This document shows, in pieces, positions 35,743 to 45,169 of a stretch of 64,000 nt of DNA. The notes beneath the pieces are model-generated. The model saw only the letters and a program-made list of their open reading frames with translations. It was not told where the DNA came from and ran no database searches. This stretch comes from an uncultured Collinsella sp. (GTDB taxonomy: Bacteria > Actinomycetota > Coriobacteriia > Coriobacteriales > Coriobacteriaceae). Position 1 is the first letter of the stretch. Each line of letters starts with the position of its first letter. The position numbers and the translations under genes were made by a program. The DNA is taken from positions 142,997 to 206,996 of the forward strand of contig CAUCQW010000001.1 of assembly GCA_958445065.1 (NCBI GenBank), in the 5' to 3' direction.

Positions 35743-37539
35743 TTAAAGCCGCTGGCACACCGTAGCCACATGCTGCCCATCAAAACCGAACCCCCAGCGC
35801 ATGCGACCCACGCCGGGGCGCGGCACACGGATTTCGTCGATGCCGTCGCGCTCTATGTCGAGTAGCGACTGCACGGCCAGCAATTCCAGGCCCAGCGCAT
35901 CCACATCGGGGTCATACATCAAGTTAATCGTTATCAGCGGGCGCTCGTCCAGCATGCCAATCGTATCTGCTACGTCGAACACAGCACCCGTAGGGAAAAC
36001 CTGGATGTCCCAGCGACCCGCGCCACACTTTCGCCTCGAGGCAGGATTGGCATAGCCCGGCAAGCCAAAGCAGAGCCCCTGCAAGAGCAGATGATATGGC
36101 AGCGGCGCATCTGGGTCGGTCGCACCGATTCCCGCATCTCCCAGGATGCGGCTTAGCGCCCGCCTCACCGTATCCTCGTCCCCACGGCACAACCCGTCGC
36201 GAAACGCATCGACGTCTCGAATGTCTTCGGCAGCACACTCAAACCACTCAATAATCACTAGACGCAAGGCCTGGCGAAGCTCGTTATTGGGCAATCGCAA
36301 AGCACGGAGGCGATCGCCATGTTCTGGCTCCTCAGTCATATCCGTCGTGAGAAAACCGGACAGATACAGCGCTGTCCACATGCCATCGTCAGGCGAGACA
36401 TCTGGCTCTGCAGTGCCCAAACAAAGCGGGACCTCAGCGCACCCATGGGCCTCGAGCAAATCAAACAAGACCGAAAGGCGGTCGAGATTCCACCCGGCAA
36501 CTACCCTACTCAGGCAATCCGCATACCCATACAGATCGGCGCGCACAGGCGCCGTGCAGCCTCGGTCCAGAAAACCGATCACGCGCGCCGGACTCGAGCA
36601 ATAGACCCTGCCAAACCGATATCCCTCGAGCCATTCACGCGCATCATCAAGGTTTTCCTCGCGCCCAGCACGATTCAACAGAGCCTGGACCTCGGCATCC
36701 GAAAAGCCGAACCAACGGTCACACCACGTCGAAAGCGGCGTCGACAGACAATACGAGCAACTGCGCGACGAAAGCGCCGCTTCGGCAGGACTGGGACGCT
36801 CCCCCATCAGACACGTCAGCCGCAACGAATCGCGCGCAGTGGCAATGGCGTCGAACAGCACACGATCGAATAGCCCTGCCGGATCGGCGCCGGAAGCGCC
36901 CCTCGCGCTCGCACGGCCCAACCACGCCGCGTCGTACCCATCAACGAGCAATACAACCTGCTCATCGCAGGCCATCTCCAGCAGCCCAATGAGCACGCCA
37001 AGCACCGAGGCGACCTCATCCTCGCTCGCCGCGCCACACGCAACGCGTTCGATGTGACGCACCTTGTCTCGAGCTAAATCCGGAGCCTCCAAGAGCGCCA
37101 ACAATCGAGCGCACTCGCCCGAAAGGGCATCGCGCACGGCGCCGGCAACAGCGGGGCCACGCCTCGCAGCGCTAGAAAAGTCCAGCGATATCACCGGATA
37201 GCAAGCGTACTCATCCCGATAGCGCCCGCCGTCTGCATCCCAAATCTGAGCATCGGCAAACAAACGCTGACCAGCGCGACCGACCGCTGGACGCTCCAGA
37301 AAAGCCCTGAGCATCGACAAGTTCATGCTCTTGCCAAAACCCTCGGGTCGACAGCACACCACAACGGACGCGTCGCAGTCCAACACATCGGCAATAAACA
37401 TGGTCTTGTCGACCAGCATGCAGCAACCAAGAGCTTCCGCATAGTCGTGCATGCCAATGGGCAAAATCGCATCGTCATCACAGCCGATCAAACGCACGCC
37501 AAAGCCGGCAGCACAACCATTATTTGCCTGTTCAGACAC
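35743..37539 (-). CDS. AAA-ATPase-like protein (PF09820-type), function unknown
   Basis: The best start is the GTG at 37539, preceded by GGGGGG, giving 598 residues. Near the N-terminus ILPIGMHDYAEALG is followed by the P-loop-like RPEGFGKSMNLSMLRAFLER, the hallmark of AAA-ATPase_like proteins, whose usual form is RPRRFGKT. VVLLVDGYDAAWLG fits the Walker B position. The C-terminal nuclease-like DUF1703 region found in many relatives is shortened here: only LITINLMYDPDVDALGLELLAV resembles it. The substitution of EG for RR and of Ser for Thr in the P-loop suggests weakened ATP binding. It is monocistronic between the glycan genes and a surface-protein gene. Confidence 0.72.
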   Translation of the reverse strand: MSEQANNGCAAGFGVRLIGCDDDAILPIGMHDYAEALGCCMLVDKTMFIADVLDCDASVVVCCRPEGFGKSMNLSMLRAFLERPAVGRAGQRLFADAQIWDADGGRYRDEYACYPVISLDFSSAARRGPAVAGAVRDALSGECARLLALLEAPDLARDKVRHIERVACGAASEDEVASVLGVLIGLLEMACDEQVVLLVDGYDAAWLGRASARGASGADPAGLFDRVLFDAIATARDSLRLTCLMGERPSPAEAALSSRSCSYCLSTPLSTWCDRWFGFSDAEVQALLNRAGREENLDDAREWLEGYRFGRVYCSSPARVIGFLDRGCTAPVRADLYGYADCLSRVVAGWNLDRLSVLFDLLEAHGCAEVPLCLGTAEPDVSPDDGMWTALYLSGFLTTDMTEEPEHGDRLRALRLPNNELRQALRLVIIEWFECAAEDIRDVDAFRDGLCRGDEDTVRRALSRILGDAGIGATDPDAPLPYHLLLQGLCFGLPGYANPASRRKCGAGRWDIQVFPTGAVFDVADTIGMLDERPLITINLMYDPDVDALGLELLAVQSLLDIERDGIDEIRVPRPGVGRMRWGFGFDGQHVATVCQRL

Positions 37540-37674
37540 CAAAACGTTCCCCCCTAAATCGCAGCACGATGCCAATTGTAATGACCGCCTCGCGCGTACC
37601 GATGTCGCCGCGCGAACATATCGGGCAACGGTAGCAACAAGAGGTGTGAGGGGGCACAACTAATCGTTGCACAA

Positions 37675-37712
37675 CAAAAAACGGGGCCCGATGCATTCGC
37701 ACCGGACCCCGT
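37675..37712 (-). terminator. Intrinsic terminator of the surface-protein gene
   Basis: On the minus strand ACGGGG-TCCGG pairs with the matching CCGGG-CCCCGT arm (37681-37712), followed by at least five T residues. It lies about 30 nt after the stop of the gene at 37745-39556. Confidence 0.82.
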
Positions 37713-37744
37713 TCCGACTCTTTAGTTATCTGGCAACCGAGAGG

Positions 37745-39556
37745 CTACTCCTCCGAGCTGTCCTCCCCAGAAGCTTTCTTCTGCTGATCGAGCTTATGCT
37801 TACCGCTCACGATGGACGTAGCGCCCAGCGTAGCCAAGCTCGCACTGGCAAGGCTCGCCATCACGATCAAGTCGCCCGTCTTGGGCATATTGCCGCCAGA
37901 TGACTTGGTCGTTGTAGTCGTCGTGGTTGTAGTGGTCACCGTCTTGGAGTCATTTTGCTCCTGAACCTGGTTATCAGCGCCGCTCTTGTCGTCGTCTTCG
38001 GACTGTTTCTTTTCGCCCTCGGTCTTGCTCTCGTCCTTCTTCTCAGATTCAGACTTCTTATCCTCGTCCTTCTTCTGAGCGGACTTGTCGCCCTTCTCAT
38101 CAGAGCTAGGACCCTTATCGGATTCAGCCTTTTCGGAAGCCTTGTCCTTTGAGTCGCCCTTTGCGGCCTCGGTCTTTTCCATGGAAACCTGATCAGAGTT
38201 GTCCTTGTTCTGAGTCGAGCCATTATTGACGCCAGCCATCAGCGAAGAGCCCAACGTAGAACCAAGCTGCACGGAGAAAGAAGGCTTCTTGTCCGGCGAA
38301 GCAACGGGAGCGTCCGGCGCCTTATTCGAGTCGTCCTTGGAAGCATCGGAATCAGGGGTTGCGTCAGAGCCGAAGCCGTTGTTAGAGCCGGTGCCAACGG
38401 ACGAATCGCTCGAACCAGTGGAAGAATCAGAGGAACCAGCGTCGGTCGAACCAGAGGCGGCGCTGTCCGTATTGCCGGCAGAGCTTGAAGACGAATCGCC
38501 CGCAGCAGAGCCGTTCAAATCGGAGCCGTTCGAGGTAGAGCCGTCGTTGGTAGTGCCGCCAGCAGAGCCATTACCGTCAGCATCGGTCGAGGGCGCATCC
38601 ATCCTGTCATCGTTGACATCGTCACTCGAGTCGCCATTCGAATCAGGTGTCGGCGAGGGCGCCGGTGTGGGCTCGGGCTGCACGGGCGTCGCAGCGGCAG
38701 CCTCATCCTCGGCGATAAAAACCAAGCAGTCCTTCAGCTCATTTTTATAACGATTCTTCCAGCCCTCATGATACTGGGGCTGACTCGAAAACTTAGTGGC
38801 GACATTGTTGACCACGCTATTGGAGAGCGCCGTCACAAACTCGCGGTCGGACATATCGTTGGAAAGATTCGCCCAGCGGAAAAAGTCCCTGCAGCCACCG
38901 GTGCCGCACATGTTGGTGATGCTCCACACCATGCCCTTGACGCAATCGGCGCGGCCCGAAATATCAATGCCCAGGCCGCTCTTGAGCCACGCCTCGGTCA
39001 CCGCATAGTACGAGTTGTACGCATAGGCATCTTGAAGTGCTGAGAACTCAACAGGATCGGTGTTGTACGCACCTTGGAAGGCATCCTGCGCGATATGGCC
39101 CAGCTCGGTAAATTGGCCGTTCTCGTACATGGCATTGCTCGTGTTGGAAATCTCGCTGCCGCGATCAATCGCATCCTTGAGCATGCAGTATTTTTCGGGG
39201 TTGTAGTTGTAGGCCTGCTTCATAAACGGGATGAGCGACCAACGACGGTCGAACTGGTAATAGCCCAGCGCGTTATAACCGTCGCCATACGAAAAGCCCT
39301 GGTTGTAATTACCATGGCTCTCGTACTTGGTAAAGTACTTCATCTCGGGAGTCACGTTGACAAACGAAACGCCCTGGACCGACCTCAGCACGCCCGAGAA
39401 AGACTGCTGGGTGTAGAGACCTTTGTCGATATCGGTGGCATCCGAGGCAACGCCCGGCGTGGGCTCCTCGGCAGCGGCGGGTGCCGGCGCGGAAACGGCG
39501 CCAAACGAAAGCGCCAGCGTCAGGCCCGCGACAATAGCAGAATGCTTGGGCTGCAT
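37745..39556 (-). CDS. Sortase-type surface protein with lysozyme-like N-terminal domain
   Basis: The product is 603 residues. A signal peptide (SAIVAGLTLALSFGAVSAPAPAAA) leads to a globular region at about 60-280. There, KYFTKYESHGNYNQGFSYG and NALGYYQFDRRWSLIPFM resemble the glutamate and G-YQ blocks of lysozyme/transglycosylase folds; this is an inference. Residues 290-545 are a low-complexity Ser/Asp/Gly then Lys/Glu-rich linker with a Thr run. The tail has MPKTGD, a hydrophobic stretch (LIVMASLASASLATLGATSI) and a charged end, a variant LPXTG cell-wall sorting signal. It is probably wall-anchored with the N-terminal domain displayed. The Thr run uses mixed codons, so it is not a slippage tract. 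Confidence 0.8.
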   Translation of the reverse strand: MQPKHSAIVAGLTLALSFGAVSAPAPAAAEEPTPGVASDATDIDKGLYTQQSFSGVLRSVQGVSFVNVTPEMKYFTKYESHGNYNQGFSYGDGYNALGYYQFDRRWSLIPFMKQAYNYNPEKYCMLKDAIDRGSEISNTSNAMYENGQFTELGHIAQDAFQGAYNTDPVEFSALQDAYAYNSYYAVTEAWLKSGLGIDISGRADCVKGMVWSITNMCGTGGCRDFFRWANLSNDMSDREFVTALSNSVVNNVATKFSSQPQYHEGWKNRYKNELKDCLVFIAEDEAAAATPVQPEPTPAPSPTPDSNGDSSDDVNDDRMDAPSTDADGNGSAGGTTNDGSTSNGSDLNGSAAGDSSSSSAGNTDSAASGSTDAGSSDSSTGSSDSSVGTGSNNGFGSDATPDSDASKDDSNKAPDAPVASPDKKPSFSVQLGSTLGSSLMAGVNNGSTQNKDNSDQVSMEKTEAAKGDSKDKASEKAESDKGPSSDEKGDKSAQKKDEDKKSESEKKDESKTEGEKKQSEDDDKSGADNQVQEQNDSKTVTTTTTTTTTTKSSGGNMPKTGDLIVMASLASASLATLGATSIVSGKHKLDQQKKASGEDSSEE

Positions 39557-39695
39557 AAGATCCTCCCTGCATTGGTATAGTTAAAGTGCAGTTTGCAAAG
39601 ATAGAAATAAGTATTGCAGCTCGCCCGTTGTTGCACAACAACCCCTCGGTAAACGGCAACAACCCTCCGCGAAATCTTAAGGAATTGCGCTCAAC

Positions 39696-40127
39696 CTACA
39701 GCTTAATGTCAAAGTTGATTTCGGGGACGGCGGCCAGGTCGGCCAACGTCACGCCGTCAACATAGTTCTCGATGACCTCGTCCAGGCCGCGCCAGAACTT
39801 GACGGTGGAACACAGGTCGCTGCGGGCGCAGCTGTTGTCGATGCCATCGCACGCCACCGGAGCCGTGCTGCCTTCGACGGCACGCAGGATGTCGCCGGCA
39901 CGCACCTCGGCGGGGTCCTTGGCCATCATGTAGCCACCGCCCTTGCCGCGCACGCTCTTAAGCAGACCCGCCTTCATAAGCGGACGAACCAGCTGCTCCA
40001 AATACTTTTGTGAGATATGCTCGCGGTCGGCAACCTCGCGCAGGGCAATCTTGCCCTCGGCGTCACCGAGCGCCGCGATATAGATCATTAACCGGAGGGC
40101 ATAGCGGCCCTTGGAAGAAATGAGCAT
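39696..40127 (-). CDS. Rrf2/IscR family transcriptional regulator
   Basis: The ATG at 40127 has GGGAGGG ahead of it and gives 143 residues, a normal Rrf2 length. MLISSKGRYALRLMIYIA starts the winged helix. EHISQKYLEQLVRPLMKAG is the recognition helix region, and KGKGG-like residues (VRGKGGGYMMAKD) form the wing. Three cysteines in VACDGIDNSCARSDLCS occupy the cluster-binding positions of IscR-type sensors. It diverges from sufC, so it most likely senses Fe-S status and controls the suf operon and itself. Confidence 0.9.
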   Translation of the reverse strand: MLISSKGRYALRLMIYIAALGDAEGKIALREVADREHISQKYLEQLVRPLMKAGLLKSVRGKGGGYMMAKDPAEVRAGDILRAVEGSTAPVACDGIDNSCARSDLCSTVKFWRGLDEVIENYVDGVTLADLAAVPEINFDIKL

Positions 40128-40242
40128 ATCTACCCTCCCGTTGTTCCTGGGACAAAATACCAGGCTTGTTTGTCCCAAATCTTATGCGCGCGGGGCAAAC
40201 AATCCTGATTAATTATGTCACGCATCTAAAAAGTCGAGTGGA

Positions 40243-40266
40243 TTAGTCGGGTTTTCCCTTGACTAA
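40243..40266. promoter_or_regulatory. Candidate Rrf2 operator overlapping the suf promoter
   Basis: TTAGTC (40243-40248) and GACTAA (40261-40266) are inverted around a 12-bp spacer. The right half overlaps TTGACT (40259-40264), which could be the -35 box of sufC. No clear -10 box was found, so this is tentative. Confidence 0.4.
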
Positions 40267-40350
40267 CGCCGAACCCATAGTAACTTTATTCCGAGAAGAT
40301 TCCTAGGGTTTAGTACACCTATGAGTACACCATATACAGAGAGGGACAGC

Positions 40351-41151
40351 ATGAGCGCAAATCCGCTGCTTTCCATCGAAGGTCTGACCGCCTCCGTGGA
40401 CGAGAAGACCATCCTCCACAACGTCAACCTCAACGTCGCCGCCGGCGAGACCCATGTGCTGATGGGACCCAACGGCGCCGGCAAATCCACCCTGGGCCAC
40501 CTGGTCATGGGCGACCCCGTCTACACGGTCAACGACGGCCGTATCGTCTTTGACCGCCAGGACATCACCGAGCTCACCACCGACAAGCGTTCGCGCGCCG
40601 GCCTGTTCCTGAGCTTCCAGGCCCCGGTCGAGATTCCGGGCGTGCCGCTGTCGAGCTTTTTGCGTGCCAGCATCGCCGGCCGTCCCGGCCTGGAGATGAA
40701 GGGCAAGGAATTCCGCCGTCGCGTCAAGGAGCTCGCGGCCGAGCTCAACATGGATACCGCCTACCTCAACCGCGAGTTGGGCGTAGGCTTCTCGGGCGGC
40801 GAGAAGAAGAAGGTCGAGATGCTCCAGCTTCTGCTGCTGCAGCCCAAACTCGCCATCCTGGACGAAACCGACTCCGGCCTGGACGTCGACGCCCTGTCCA
40901 CCGTCAGCCACGGCATGGACGCGTACCGCAAGAGCTGCGACGGCTCCATGCTCATCATCACGCACAACACGCGCATCCTGGAACACCTGGATGTCGACCG
41001 CGTCCACGTTATGGTCAAGGGGCACATCGTACGCGAGGACGACGCCTCGCTCATTCCCTGGATCGACAAGAACGGTTTTGAGACCTTCGAGCGCGAGGCC
41101 GCCGAGCAGCGCGCCCAGGCCGAAGCCGCCGCTGCCGAGCAGCAGGCGTAA
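40351..41151 (+). CDS. sufC: Fe-S cluster assembly ATPase SufC
   Basis: From the ATG at 40351, with GAGAGGG upstream, the product is 266 residues. ABC-ATPase motifs are MGPNGAGKSTLGHLV (Walker A), LGVGFSGGEKKKVEMLQ (signature) and LAILDETDSGLDVDAL (Walker B), with the H-loop in LIITHNTRIL. SufC drives the SufBCD scaffold that builds and transfers Fe-S clusters in the cytoplasm. An Ala/Glu-rich tail extends the C-terminus slightly. It is the first gene of sufCBDSU, 12 nt before sufB. Confidence 0.97.
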   Translation: MSANPLLSIEGLTASVDEKTILHNVNLNVAAGETHVLMGPNGAGKSTLGHLVMGDPVYTVNDGRIVFDRQDITELTTDKRSRAGLFLSFQAPVEIPGVPLSSFLRASIAGRPGLEMKGKEFRRRVKELAAELNMDTAYLNRELGVGFSGGEKKKVEMLQLLLLQPKLAILDETDSGLDVDALSTVSHGMDAYRKSCDGSMLIITHNTRILEHLDVDRVHVMVKGHIVREDDASLIPWIDKNGFETFEREAAEQRAQAEAAAAEQQA

Positions 41152-41163
41152 AGGGGCGACGCA

Positions 41164-42576
41164 ATGACCAAGAACCGCACCGAGGTCGCGGACATCGACC
41201 GCAGCCTCTACGACTTCACCTATGGCGAGAAGGGATTCGAGCGCCTCGACGCCGGCATCACGCCCGACATCGTGCGCGAGATCAGCGCCAAGAAGGACGA
41301 GCCACAGTGGATGCTCGACCTGCGCCTCAAGTCCCTCGAGATTTTCAACCGCTTCCCGGATCCGACGTGGGGCCCCTCCATCGAGGGCTTGGACATGGAC
41401 AACATCGTCACCTACGTCAAGCCCAACACCGACCAAAAACACGACTGGGAGTCGGTGCCCGACGACATCAAGAACACCTTTGAGCGCCTGGGCATCCCCG
41501 AGGCCGAGCGCAGCTACCTGGCAGGCGTCGGCGCGCAGTACGACTCCGAGCTGGTCTACCACAACATGCAGGACACCGCGTCCAAGATGGGCATCGTCTA
41601 CTCCGGCATCGAGGAGGCCCTGCACGACCCGCAGTGGGAACCGCTCATCCACGAGAAGTTTATGACGCTCATCCCGCCCACCGACCACAAGTTTGCGGCC
41701 CTGCACGGCGCCGTATGGTCGGGCGGCTCGTTTGTCTACGTGCCCAAGGGCACCAAGCTCGACTTCCCGCTGCAGAGCTACTTCCGTCTTAACGCCAAGG
41801 GCGCCGGCCAGTTTGAGCACACGCTCATCATTGTCGAAGACGACGCCGACCTGCACTTTATCGAGGGCTGCTCCGCGCCCAAGTACAACGTGGCCAACCT
41901 CCACGCCGGCGCCGTCGAACTCTTTGTGGGCAAGCGTGCGCACCTGCGCTACTCGACCATCGAAAACTGGTCCAAGAACATGTACAACCTCAACACCAAG
42001 CGTGCGCGCGTGGACGAGGACGGCGACATCGAGTGGATCAGTGGCTCCTTCGGCAGCCACGTGGGCTACCTCTACCCCATGAGCGTGCTCAATGGCCGCC
42101 GCGCCCGCTCGAGCTTTACCGGCATCACCTTTGCCGGCGCCGGTCAGAACCTCGACACCGGCTGCAAGGTCGTGCTCAACGCGCCCGAGACCTCGGCAAC
42201 GGTCGAGACCAAGGGCATCTCCAAGAGCGGCGGCATCCAGACGTTCCGCAGCTCCATCGTGGCCACGCCCAAGGCCGAGGGCTCCAAGGCAACCGTGAGC
42301 TGCCAGTCACTGATGCTCGACGACCAGAGCCGCTCCGACACTATCCCCGCCATGGACATCCGCGCCAAGAACGTCGACATCGGCCACGAGGCCACCATCG
42401 GCCGCATCGGCGACGACAAGGTGTTCTACCTGATGAGCCGCGGCATCTCGGAGGAAGAGGCCCGCACCATGATCGTCAACGGCTTTGCCAACCCGGTCTC
42501 CAAGGAGTTGCCGCTGGAGTACGCCGTCGAGATGAACAACCTGATCAAGCTCGAGATGGAAGGAGCGATCGGATAA
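41164..42576 (+). CDS. sufB: Fe-S cluster assembly protein SufB
   Basis: The product is 470 residues, full length for SufB. It contains VPKGTKLDFPLQSYFRLN, VEDDADLHFIEGCSAP and the parallel beta-helix core, and ends near GHEATIGRIGDDKVFYLMSRG. The last of these is the block shared by SufB and SufD. It forms the scaffold with SufD and SufC and receives persulfide sulfur. The gene ends TAATG, overlapping sufD by one base, so the two are coupled. Confidence 0.97.
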   Translation: MTKNRTEVADIDRSLYDFTYGEKGFERLDAGITPDIVREISAKKDEPQWMLDLRLKSLEIFNRFPDPTWGPSIEGLDMDNIVTYVKPNTDQKHDWESVPDDIKNTFERLGIPEAERSYLAGVGAQYDSELVYHNMQDTASKMGIVYSGIEEALHDPQWEPLIHEKFMTLIPPTDHKFAALHGAVWSGGSFVYVPKGTKLDFPLQSYFRLNAKGAGQFEHTLIIVEDDADLHFIEGCSAPKYNVANLHAGAVELFVGKRAHLRYSTIENWSKNMYNLNTKRARVDEDGDIEWISGSFGSHVGYLYPMSVLNGRRARSSFTGITFAGAGQNLDTGCKVVLNAPETSATVETKGISKSGGIQTFRSSIVATPKAEGSKATVSCQSLMLDDQSRSDTIPAMDIRAKNVDIGHEATIGRIGDDKVFYLMSRGISEEEARTMIVNGFANPVSKELPLEYAVEMNNLIKLEMEGAIG

Positions 42577-43847
42577 TGAATCAGACCACGAACACCGCTG
42601 CTACCACCCTTGAGCAGGTCAATGCGATGCCGGCTGCCACATGGGGCTGGCTGAAGATGAATCAGACCAAGCTCGAGCTCTCTGACGAGCTTGCTGCCGC
42701 TCCCGCCGAGACCATTGAGGTTGAGGGCTTGGACGAGCAGTTTGCTGGCGTGGCAGACGCGTTCGACGCCGCCATGGACGCCATGGCCGAGCGCTTCCCC
42801 GAGCGGCGCGCCTCCGCCCCCGGCGACGCCGCCGACCGCGCCCGCATCACGCCCGAGACCGAGCTTGACGTGCCCGCCACCTCTGTCTACCAGGCCGGTG
42901 CCATCAAGCTCGAGGAGGAGCTCTCCCCTGCTGAAGCCTTCGAGACCGGCATGGGCGAGGCTGCCTACGCCTACTTGGCCGAGCACGCCACCAAGCGCAT
43001 CGTCATCGATGTGCCCGCATACAAGCACGCCACGGTTACCGTGCGCGTGAGCGGTGTCGATGCAGCCGCGGCCATCGCCGCCATCGACGTCGTCGCCCGT
43101 CCCCAGTCGACGTTCGATCTGCTTATTGCCCTGGACTCCCCCGTTGCCGGCCAAGGCGTCGTGGGATCCGTGCTACGCGTGTGCGCCCATGAGTACGCCA
43201 CCGTCAACGTGACCTGCACGCAGACGCTCGACGATAGCTGGATCGCGCTCGACGACACCGGCCTGTTCCTGGACGAGGGCGCGCGCGTCAACGTGCAGCA
43301 CACCGTCCTGGGTGCCGGCGCCAGCGCCACCGGCCTTGCCGGCGACCTGCTGGGCGATACCGCCAAGGTCACCATCGATACTGACTACCTGGGCGCCCGC
43401 GAGCAGGTGCGCGACTTTAACTACGAGCTGCGCCACCGCGGTCGCAAGACCGAGTGCGAGATCGACGCCAACGGCGTGCTGACCGGCACGTCCAAGAAGG
43501 TCTACCGCGGCACCATCGACCTCGTGCACGGTTGCAAGGGTGCAACCGGCACCGAGCGCGAGACGGTGCTTTTGGCCAACAAGGGCGTCGACAACAAGAC
43601 CGTTCCCGTCATTCTCTGCGACGAGGACGACGTCGCCGGCAACCACGGAGCCACCATCGGCCACGTCCGCGACGAGCAGCTGTTCTATCTCGCCTGCCGC
43701 GGCCTTGACCAAAATGCCGCCGAGGACCTGTTCATCCGCGCCAAGCTGGAGGACGCCGCGCTTTCCGCGACCGACGAGCGCACCCGCGCCGCCGTCGTCC
43801 GCTTGGGCAACAACCTGATCGACAACTTTGAAGAGGAGCTCGCATGA
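42576..43847 (+). CDS. sufD: Fe-S cluster assembly protein SufD
   Basis: The product is 423 residues from the ATG in the overlap with sufB. The first 170 residues are poorly conserved. The beta-helix core follows, with FDLLIALDSPVAGQGVVG and RVNVQHTVLGAGAS. The C-terminal block DVAGNHGATIGHVRDEQLFYL aligns with SufB and contains the His that assists cluster formation. SufD is shorter and more variable than SufB, as usual. It overlaps sufS by four bases (ATGA). Confidence 0.95.
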   Translation: MNQTTNTAATTLEQVNAMPAATWGWLKMNQTKLELSDELAAAPAETIEVEGLDEQFAGVADAFDAAMDAMAERFPERRASAPGDAADRARITPETELDVPATSVYQAGAIKLEEELSPAEAFETGMGEAAYAYLAEHATKRIVIDVPAYKHATVTVRVSGVDAAAAIAAIDVVARPQSTFDLLIALDSPVAGQGVVGSVLRVCAHEYATVNVTCTQTLDDSWIALDDTGLFLDEGARVNVQHTVLGAGASATGLAGDLLGDTAKVTIDTDYLGAREQVRDFNYELRHRGRKTECEIDANGVLTGTSKKVYRGTIDLVHGCKGATGTERETVLLANKGVDNKTVPVILCDEDDVAGNHGATIGHVRDEQLFYLACRGLDQNAAEDLFIRAKLEDAALSATDERTRAAVVRLGNNLIDNFEEELA

Positions 43848-45169
43848 TCGACACCGAGCACGTTAAATGCGATACCTGCACTGCCCCCGAGCCCATGGAG
43901 CTCGACGCCAGCGACGAGGCTTCGCGCGGCTGGCCCACCGTAGACATCGAGACCAACCCCTACAAGGCGCAGTTCCCGCTCTTCCAGCAGCACCCCGAGA
44001 TCGCCTTCCTCGATAGCGCCGCCACCGCGCAGCGCCCTGCCTGTGTGCTCGACGCCGAGCGCGACTTCTATCAGCGCATGAACGCCAACCCCCTGCGCGG
44101 CCTGTACTCGCTGTCCGTCGAGGCAACCGACGCCATCGCGAAGGTCCGCCAGCAGATCGCCGACCTCATCGGCGCCTCACAGGCCAACGAGGTCGTCTTC
44201 ACCCGCAACACGAGCGAGTCGCTCAACCTGGTCGCCAAGAGCTTTGCACCCACGGTGCTCGAGCCCGGTGACGAGGTCGTCATCACCATCATGGAGCACC
44301 ACTCCAACCTGATTCCGTGGCAGCAGGTCTGCCGCGAGACCGGCGCCAAGCTCGTCTACCTCTACCCCACCAAGACCGGTCAACTCACCACCGAGGAGGT
44401 TCTGTCCAAGGTGGGCCCCAAGACCAAAATCTTGGCCGTGGGTCAGGTGTCTAACGTGCTGGGCGTCGAGAACCCGGTCAAGAATCTCGGCAAGCTCGTG
44501 CACAAGTACGGCGGCTATCTGGTCGTCGACGGCGCGCAGTCGCTGCCGCACATGCCGGTCGATGTGGCCGATCTGGGCGCCGATTTCTTTGCCTTTAGCG
44601 CGCACAAGGCCATGGGCCCCATGGGCATCGGCGTGCTGTGGGGCAAGATGGACCTGCTCAACGCCATGCCGCCCATGCTCACCGGCGGCGAAATGATCGA
44701 CTCTGTCACCGAGCAGGAAGCCGTCTGGGCGCCCGTCCCCGAGAAGTTCGAGGCCGGCACGCAGGACGCCGCCGGCATCTTCGCCACGGGCGCCGCCCTT
44801 GATTACCTGGTCAACACGGTGGGTTACGAGAACATCCAGGCCCGCGAGCAGGCACTCGTCCACTACCTGATGGGCGAGCTCATGCAGCTCGACTTTGTCC
44901 AGATCATCGGCTCCATCTATTGGGACAACCACCACGGCGTTGTGAGCTTTAACGTCAAGGGCATCCACCCGCACGACGTCGCGAGCATCATGGACATGGA
45001 CGGCGTCTGCATTCGCGCCGGCCACCACTGTGCACAGCCGCTGCTCACCTGGCTGGGCGTCGAGAACCTCGCCTGCTGCCGCGCCAGCGTGGCCTTCTAC
45101 AACGACAAGGCCGACATCGACAAGTTCATCGCCGGCCTACATCACGTTTGGAGCACGTTCAATGGGTAA
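43844..45169 (+). CDS. sufS: Cysteine desulfurase SufS
   Basis: The product is 441 residues. It is a PLP enzyme of the class V aminotransferase fold, with FLDSAATAQRP, FTRNTSESLNLVAKSF, MEHHSNLIPWQ, VVDGAQSLPHMPVDV and the PLP lysine in FFAFSAHKAMGPMGIG. The catalytic Cys is in RAGHHCAQPLL, and the sequence is of the SufS subtype that works with SufU. It releases sulfur from cysteine as persulfide. About 35 extra residues at the N-terminus, including CDTCTAPEPM, precede the core. The stop overlaps the sufU start. Confidence 0.96.
   Translation: MIDTEHVKCDTCTAPEPMELDASDEASRGWPTVDIETNPYKAQFPLFQQHPEIAFLDSAATAQRPACVLDAERDFYQRMNANPLRGLYSLSVEATDAIAKVRQQIADLIGASQANEVVFTRNTSESLNLVAKSFAPTVLEPGDEVVITIMEHHSNLIPWQQVCRETGAKLVYLYPTKTGQLTTEEVLSKVGPKTKILAVGQVSNVLGVENPVKNLGKLVHKYGGYLVVDGAQSLPHMPVDVADLGADFFAFSAHKAMGPMGIGVLWGKMDLLNAMPPMLTGGEMIDSVTEQEAVWAPVPEKFEAGTQDAAGIFATGAALDYLVNTVGYENIQAREQALVHYLMGELMQLDFVQIIGSIYWDNHHGVVSFNVKGIHPHDVASIMDMDGVCIRAGHHCAQPLLTWLGVENLACCRASVAFYNDKADIDKFIAGLHHVWSTFNG

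Noticed and set aside
37870..37940. Phase-variable simple repeat coding for the Thr run
   Set aside because: The Thr codons are mixed at DNA level, so there is no uniform tract for slippage.
40303..42060. 585-codon minus-strand frame over sufC-sufB
   Set aside because: It is antisense to firmly identified suf genes. Long antisense frames arise from the high-GC codon bias, and the translation has no domain.
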